From contig MU008153.1 of assembly GCA_010909165.1 (NCBI GenBank), positions 496,001-560,000 of the forward strand: DNA of 64,000 nt, read 5' to 3'. Positions 57,764 to 64,000 of the stretch are shown piece after piece (the first letter of the stretch is position 1; the number at the start of each line of letters is the position of its first letter). The stretch comes from Anthoceros angustus (lineage: Eukaryota > Streptophyta > Anthocerotopsida > Anthocerotales > Anthocerotaceae). Under the pieces are notes generated by a model, which saw nothing but the letters and a program-made list of their open reading frames with translations, was not told the origin of the DNA and did no database searches. The position numbers and the translations under genes are program-made.

Positions 57764-58237
57764 ATGGCAAGCGGACGACGGAGCAAGAAGGATTTGGCGG
57801 ATCGGCTGCCGGTGACCTCCTCCCAAGCGAGAAATCCAGGCGGGGAGCGGGCGGCTAGTGCCGAGGGACTTGGGAAAGGCGACCATCGCGTGATGGAGGT
57901 GGTGAGCAAGCCAAGGGTGGGCATGCATCGGGCGGGCAAGCGAAATCCGCTGGCGGCGTCTGCAGGCCTGGCAGTGGAAAGAGGGGAGCTGGAGTGAGAA
58001 GTCACAAAAGCCTCGGCTGTGCAGTAGCGATTCCTTCGCCCTTCACCTACGAGGAGGCTGATCATTCGTCACAGATGCTCGGATGGATCCTCAATGCTTG
58101 AGAAAGATTGGATGGTGACACGGGATGCGAGCGAGGAGGATGAGAACGTTTTCGACTCCACTATTGAAATTGTGGATCATGGGTTATGAGCATTGCCTAA
58201 CCAAAGAGCGAGGTGGATGGGTAGTATGGGCGACCAC

Positions 58238-59750
58238 GGACATGGACGAGAACCGGTGTTCACGTTGTTTTGCACAACAAGGCCTCGGGAGTTTGTGCGT
58301 GATTCAAGACCCTCAAATGTATAGGGCGTATGAGCTCGGCGTCCTTGGGTTTCATGCTAAGAAATGTGGTCCTCCGAGCTTGTCGAGGTATTTCGAAGCA
58401 ATGCGACAGCGTGTAAGCAGATATGCCATGGACATGTAATTTTGTTTTGTTGAGTTTGTGTCACACGATGTGCTTTCTCCTCGATTTGCATCATGTTTCT
58501 TTGTGACCACCCAGTAGGAAGAGCTCTTATCGGTTGTTGTGTGGAAAGGTGTGATCTTGTTGTAGCACCACAGTATTGTCTATGAGGAGGCGAGAGCAGC
58601 ACAGGAATGAGGATGATGATCACGAGATAGCTGTGCAAGATGCGAGATAGTGGGGACCATCCAGCGAGGATGATGGCCCGATCCAGATGTCTTGGGTCAT
58701 TCGGATGGAGAAGGTCGGGCGACCAAGATGAGGATAGGGATGCACGGACATGGAAGAACCGGTGTTCACGTTGTTTTGCACAACAAGGCCTCGGGAGTTT
58801 GTGCGTGATTCAAGACCCTCAAATGTATAGGGCGTATGAGCTCGGCGTCCTTGGGTTTCATGCTAAGAAATGTGGTCCTCCGAGCTTGTCGAGGTATTTC
58901 GAAGCAATGCGACAGCGTGTAAGCAGATATGCCATGGACATGTAATTTTGTTTTGTTGAGTTTGTGTCACACGATGTGCTTTCTCCTCGATTTGCATCAT
59001 GTTTCTTTGTGACCACCCAGTAGGAAGAGCTCTTATCGGTTGTTGTGTGGAAAGGTGTGATCTTGTTGTAGCACCACAGTATTGTCTATGAGGAGGCGAG
59101 AGCAGCACAGGAATGAGGATGATGATCACGAGATAGCTGTGCAAGATGCGAGATAGTGGGGACCATCCAGCGAGGATGATGGCCCGATCCAGATGTCTTG
59201 GGTCATTCGGATGGAGAAGGTCGGGCGACCAAGATGAGGATAGGGATGCACGGACATGGAAGAACCGGTGTTCACGTTGTTTTGCACAACAAGGCCTCGG
59301 GAGTTTGACGCGTGATTCAAGACCCTCAAATGTATAGGGCGTATGAGCTCTCCTTGGGTTTCATGCTAAGAAATGTGGTCCTCCCGAGCTTGTCGAGGTA
59401 TTTCGAAGCAATGCGACGAGTGTAAACGGATATGCCATGGACATGTAATTTTGTTTTGTTCGGTTTGTGTCGATGTGCTTTCTCCTCGATTTGCATCATG
59501 TTTCTTTGCAGCCACCCAGTAGGAAGAGCTCTTATCAATGTGTGGAAAGGTGTGATCTTGTTGTAGCACAGCGTATTGTCTATGAGGAGAGCGAGAGCGG
59601 TGCAGAATGAGGATGATGCGAGATAGCCGGCAGCAAGATGCGAGATAGTGGAGGACCATCCGACGAGGATGATGGCCCGATCCCGGATGTCTTTGGGTCA
59701 TTCGGATGGAGAAGGTCAGGCAAGACGAGGATAGGGATGCGAGGACATCA
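58238..59750 (+). repeat. Three tandem copies of about 506 bp
   Basis: GGACAT begins copies at 58238, 58746 and 59252. Copies 1 and 2 share identical 282-bp stretches (58357-58638 and 58863-59144). The junction pairs GGACAT from two places 500 bp apart in the normal gene. Confidence 0.85.
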
Positions 59751-60671
59751 TGAACTTTGCGGACCTTGTTCCTGTCCGCATCGATGCGGATGACAATCGG
59801 GCGCCGGCGGCCCCGACTCGGCGGATGGGGAAGACACATGACCCCAAACCCAGTTTGTCGATTTCCGTTGGGGAGATGGACTAGGGGCGGCCGGTGGCGC
59901 CTGTGCCCATTGCACTCGCTGAAGAAGGAGGAGGCGGCGCCGGCCGGCGCCGAGGCGAAGAGGAGCCAGGCGTGATGTGGTGGGCGAGGTGGAAGCGGAA
60001 GAGCACCTACGGATGTCTGCCCGGCGGACGGGCGGCGATGGCGATGTGGCGGCGGTAGTGGGAAGAAGTCGAAGAGATGGAGGAAAAGGGGACCATCCGG
60101 AAAACATTGCCATATTCATGTTATGCAGGAGGAAAAGGCGGAGGATGCTATCGAGATGCGAGATAGTGACGGGACCATCCGACGAGGATGATGGCCCGAT
60201 CCAGATGTCTTGGGTCATTCGGATGGAGAAGGGCGACCAAGACGAGGATAGGGATGCGAGGACATCATGAACTTTGCGGACCTTGTTTCCCTCATCGATC
60301 GATGATGACAATCGGCGCCGGCGGCGCCCGACTCAAGCGGATGGGGAAGACACTGATGACCCCAAACCGGTTTGTCCGATTTCCGTTGGGGAGATGGACT
60401 AGGGGCGCCGGCCGCGCCCTGGTGCCCATTCGCTTTCGAAGGAGGAGGCGGCGCCGGCGGCGCCAGGAGGGCGGAAAGAGGCGATGATGTGGTGGAGCGA
60501 GGTGGGAAAGCGGAAGAGCACCTACGGATGTCTCCCCGGACGGACGGCGATGGCGATGTGGCGGCGGTAGTGGGAAGAAGAAGTCGAAGAGATGGAGGAA
60601 AAGGGGACCATCCGGAAAACATTGCTTGTTCATGTTCGTCTGACGAGGAAAAGGAGGATGCTATCGAGAGA
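59636..60671 (+). repeat. Tandem duplication of about 518 bp
   Basis: AGATGCGAGATAGTG occurs at 59636 and 60154, followed by the same order of sequence. The copies have accumulated small differences, including at the GC-palindrome patches (59803-59955 and 60313-60465). Confidence 0.75.
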
Positions 60672-62485
60672 TGCACCCTTTGACACATTGGGACTCGGCT
60701 TACTCCAAGAAGGTGGTTCAGAAGCAGTATTAGTGAAGTGGAGAATTTGAAACCAGATCCCATATTACACCGGATGCGCGAGATAAGGAGAGTGGACGAG
60801 GCATGGGCAAATTATTTGGCTCGTGTAATATCGAAGGGAAGGATTGAGGAGGGCGTGTTGCCTCTCCTTTGCATGATCGACCGACGAGTGTGACAACCTC
60901 GCAAGTTGGTGGAAAAGGTTCGAGGCGAAGAAATATGTTATGGGCGTTCTTGGTGGGAACCATACCTTTGCGCCATGAAACATTTGGCGATATATCTCCG
61001 AAAACACGCTTCCAATATGTGGAAGCTCATGTGTCTTGTGTGTGTGGCGGAAATGCAGATGCTGCGGCAACCTGTCGATGTCGGACAAAGGAAGAAGATG
61101 TCCTTCATTGAGCGGTCGGTACTTGAGGGACGAACTACTTATTGCCAGGCGAGATGATGTCCAGATGACCATGAATTGGAAATTCAACCTATACCGTGTA
61201 TTGGGCTTGATTGAGGGGAGGTCGAAGAGATGGAGGAAAAGGGGACCATCCGGAAAACATTGCCTTTATGTTTTGACGAGGAAAAGGCTGGAGGATGCTA
61301 TCCGAGATGCAGACCCGTTGACACGAATTCGGGACTCGGCTTACTCCAAGAAGGTGGTTCAGGAAACAGTATTAGTGAAGTTGGAGAATTTGAAACCAGC
61401 ATCCCATATTACACCAGATGCGCAGATAAGGAGAGTGGACGAGGCATGGGCAAATTATTTGGCTCGTGTAATATCGAAGGGAAGGATTGAGGAGGGCGTG
61501 TTGCCTCTCCTTTGCATGATCGACCGCAGTGTGACAACCTCGAGTTGGATGGAAAAGGTTCGGGCGAAGAAATATGTTATGGGCGTTCTTGGTGGGAACC
61601 ATACCTTTGCGCCATGAAACATTTGGCGATATATCTCGAAAACACAATATGTGGAAGCTCATGTATCTTGTGGGGTGTGATGGCGGAAATGCAGTCGGCA
61701 ACCACTGTCGATGTCGGACAAAGGAAGAAGATGTCCTTCATTGAGCGGTCGGTACTTGAGGGACGAACTACTTATTGCCAGGCGAGATGATGTCCAGATG
61801 ACCATGAATTGGAAATTCAACCTATACCGTGTATTGGGCTTGATTGAGGGGAGGTCGAAGAGATGGAGGAAAAGGGGACCATCCGGAAAACATTGCCTTT
61901 ATGTTTTGACGAGGAAAAGGCTGGAGGATGCTATCGAGATGCACCCTTTGACACGATTCGGGACTCGGCTTACTCCAAGAAGGTGGTTCAGAAGCAGTAT
62001 TAGTGAAGTGGAGAATTTGAAACCAGCATCCCATATTACACCGGTATGCAGATAAGGAGAGTGGACGAGGCATGGGCAAATTATTTGGCTCGTGTAATAT
62101 CGAAGGGAAGGATTGAGGAGGGCGTGTTGCCTCTCCTTTGCATGATCGACCGCAGTGTGACAACCTCGAGTTGGATGGAAAAGGTTCGGGCGAAGAAATA
62201 TGTTATGGGCGTTCTTGGTGGGAACCATACCTTTGCGCCATGAAACATTTGGCGATATATCTCGAAAACACAATATGTGGAAGCTCATGTATCTTGTGGG
62301 GTGTGATGGCGGAAATGCAGTCGGCAACCACTGTCGATGTCGGACAAAGGAAGAAGATGTCCTTCATTGAGCGGTCGGTACTTGAGGGACGAACTACTTA
62401 TTGCCAGGCGAGATGATGTCCAGATGACCATGAATTGGAAATTCAACCTATACCGTGTATTGGGCTTGATTGAGGGCACGGAGGT
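60583..62485 (+). repeat. Three tandem copies of about 630 bp carrying the ParB-like motif
   Basis: GTCGAAGAGATGGAGG starts copies at 60583, 61221 and 61854. Copies 2 and 3 share identical 279-bp stretches at 626-bp spacing (61512-61790 and 62138-62416). Each carries GGNHT. Confidence 0.85.
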
Positions 62486-63027
62486 CGGGAAGGCGATGTT
62501 TACAAGCGAATAAGGTGGACAATCGGACCCACATCTTATGCATTGCGGGAGGAAGGTTTGGGACAACGTGGATCGAATATTTTCAAAATGGGAGGTGGAG
62601 AATTGCGGAGAAAAACATGTTCTGAACAAGTAAGAAGGGCAAAGGCAAGCGGAAGGTACAAGAGGAGGCTCGGGTTGTTGACATTTTTACGTGGAAGAAG
62701 GATATGCTAGCAAAGCCGTGGAAATCGTTCAAGGATTCCAGTGGAGAGTGCGGTCGTGGATACTCATCACAGAAGGTGTTGGCAGTATTATCGACCTAAA
62801 AGGTATGGATGAGGAGATTACCTTACGGAAGAAGTTTCATGTTATACAAGTGGCTATGGTAAAACACTTGGGCTGCTCATCATTCGAAGAGGTTAGGTGG
62901 AATATCCTTTGCATTTGACGAAATGATAGCTCGGTTCAGACGGCATTATTTGGGAAGGTGTGCCATACTACCCATCGTTTTCTAATTCTCTCATATGTCG
63001 TGCATTACAAACCCTAACGTTCTTGCG

Positions 63028-63130
63028 GTGCGCCGGTGGCGAGGCCACTTCCACATGTGATGTGGGGACTTGCCAGGGCGCCGGCCGGCGCCATCTATCC
63101 ACTCCATAGACAAGGCTTGAGGCGCCGGTG
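63028..63130 (+). repeat. GC-palindrome patches, middle of gene, copy 3
   Basis: GGGCGCCGGCCGGCGCC and GGCGCCGGTGGCGCG occur at the places of 9519-9625 and 34370-34470. Flanks are conserved and patches are not. Confidence 0.5.
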
Positions 63131-64000
63131 GCGCGCTCTCAGCCCCTGAGATCTACGGGTGCATAATGTTTCACTGCATCTGTGTATATGCACTTACTCG
63201 TTTTGCCCTGCGCAATTGAAGGATATAGACAACTTGCGAAAATGCCGGAGGACTTTAGAATTTCATTTTAGATCAATAATTGGAAGAGTTTGGAAGAAGC
63301 GGGCGTATCTGAGATCTTCATGAAGGGCTGCACATTTTCTTGTTCTGTGGTGAGGTTCATTACCAAGTGGAAGCGAGATATTTTGGAGATGCGGGGCTAC
63401 CTTGGTGAGGAGGTACACCACATTAGTCATGGATGTGCCCGGAGGCTTTGATATTGGGCCTATGGACAAGCGGATGGATGCCACTATGTTGAGTACATTT
63501 CAGATTTTCATGAGAAAACTACAAGCGAACTTCGCATGATTGTCATGCATGGAGTGGAGGAAGCCCACACGGAATCGATCGCAGTGGTGTAAGAAGGGTG
63601 GCTGGTGTCTTTCGTGTGGGATAAAACTAACATGAGCAATGATAGGGGATTTGAAAGCGATGGAGTATGTGGAGCCGGATGGGGCTTGAAGATGGGTGTT
63701 CAAAGGATCGAGCTCGATGATGCCGAATGCCATGCATGGCACTTTTAACAATGGGAGGTCCGTCATAGGCCATGACAACATGGTAAAGCGGTGTACTTGT
63801 CCCATGACAAGTTGGTGGTATGCCCATACCAAAGGCCTCTTGGGGCGATGATGAAATTGATCAAGACCTTCTCAAAAGAAGGAGGCGGGTGGTGGGCGCA
63901 TGCTCGGGAGTGGCACAGTATTAGCTTGCTGTGGAAGCAGCGCCATCGCCAGGCGGACTTACGGTGTCTTTGGATACATCCCCAGCGCATCCACGGATCG

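Larger units (their letters stand above)
50598..64000 (+). repeat. Tandem unit 3, partial
   Basis: Starts with the same base order as units 1 and 2 and runs off the window inside the large element. It is expanded by four sets of local tandem duplications between 55566 and 62485. Confidence 0.95.
52596..64000. mobile_element. Large TIR element, copy 3 (right end outside the window)
   Basis: The left terminus AACATGGTAATTACAGGAGG starts at 52596 after TCAA (52592-52595). The same divergent gene pair follows. It is longer than the others because of internal tandem duplications. The right terminus is not in the window. Confidence 0.7.
57764..64000 (+). pseudogene. ParB-like / DNA methylase-like protein, copy 3 (partial)
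   Basis: The ATG at 57764 opens the clearest N-terminus: MASGRRSKKDLADRLPVTS. The longest ParB-region frame in the window (61036-61617) reads RRVDEAWANYLARVISKG and then KKYVMGVLGGNHTF. GGNHT motifs occur at 60952, about 61587 and 62213 because of tandem duplication. MDVPGGFDIGPMDKRMDAT is at about 63429-63482. VGACSG replaces VVDACSG near 63891, losing the Asp at that motif. The gene runs off the window. Duplications mean this copy cannot encode a normal product. Confidence 0.55.

Overview
This is nuclear DNA of a land plant, almost all of it transposon-derived and arranged as a long tandem duplication. Evidence for a plant: a spliced TPR-SET gene with a GT-AG intron, PPR-type repeats, a Ty1/copia gag with an initiator-Met-tRNA primer site, a LINE with plant-type reverse transcriptase, and a nuclear tRNA-Lys-like gene. 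The LINE and large-element protein families resemble those I associate with seed-free plants (ferns, lycophytes, mosses). That lineage guess is inference at modest confidence.

Layout. The window holds two complete copies and one partial copy of a unit of about 25.1-25.5 kb: 1-25117, 25118-50597 and 50598-64000. In order, each unit carries: (i) the end of a PPR pseudogene and a short duplicated segment; (ii) the 3' part of a LINE on the minus strand; (iii) a large element of about 9 kb with 30-bp terminal inverted repeats; (iv) a plus-strand LINE broken by a MITE plus a copia gag fragment, and again by a 3.8-kb insertion; (v) an inverted copy of the segment at the unit start; (vi) about 2 kb of AT-rich DNA; (vii) a tRNA-Lys-like sequence; (viii) the TPR-SET gene; and (ix) the PPR pseudogene that leads into the next unit.

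The most interesting content is the large element (2065-11127, 27149-35970, 52596 to the window end). It has near-perfect inverted termini and a possible 4-bp TCAA target duplication. It carries two divergent, frame-broken genes. The minus-strand gene matches the family I know as DUF7869; its Asp-rich motifs look like an RNase H-fold transposase (inference). The plus-strand gene combines a ParB-like GGNHT segment with methyltransferase-like motifs. A plant TIR element pairing a DUF7869 protein with a ParB/methylase protein is not one I can name.

Caveat. The copies differ mainly by small insertions and deletions, with few substitutions. Nearly every long ORF is broken, at different places in different copies. 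This may reflect decay, but an error-prone long-read consensus fits at least as well. Element gene boundaries below are therefore approximate and the genes are typed as pseudogenes.
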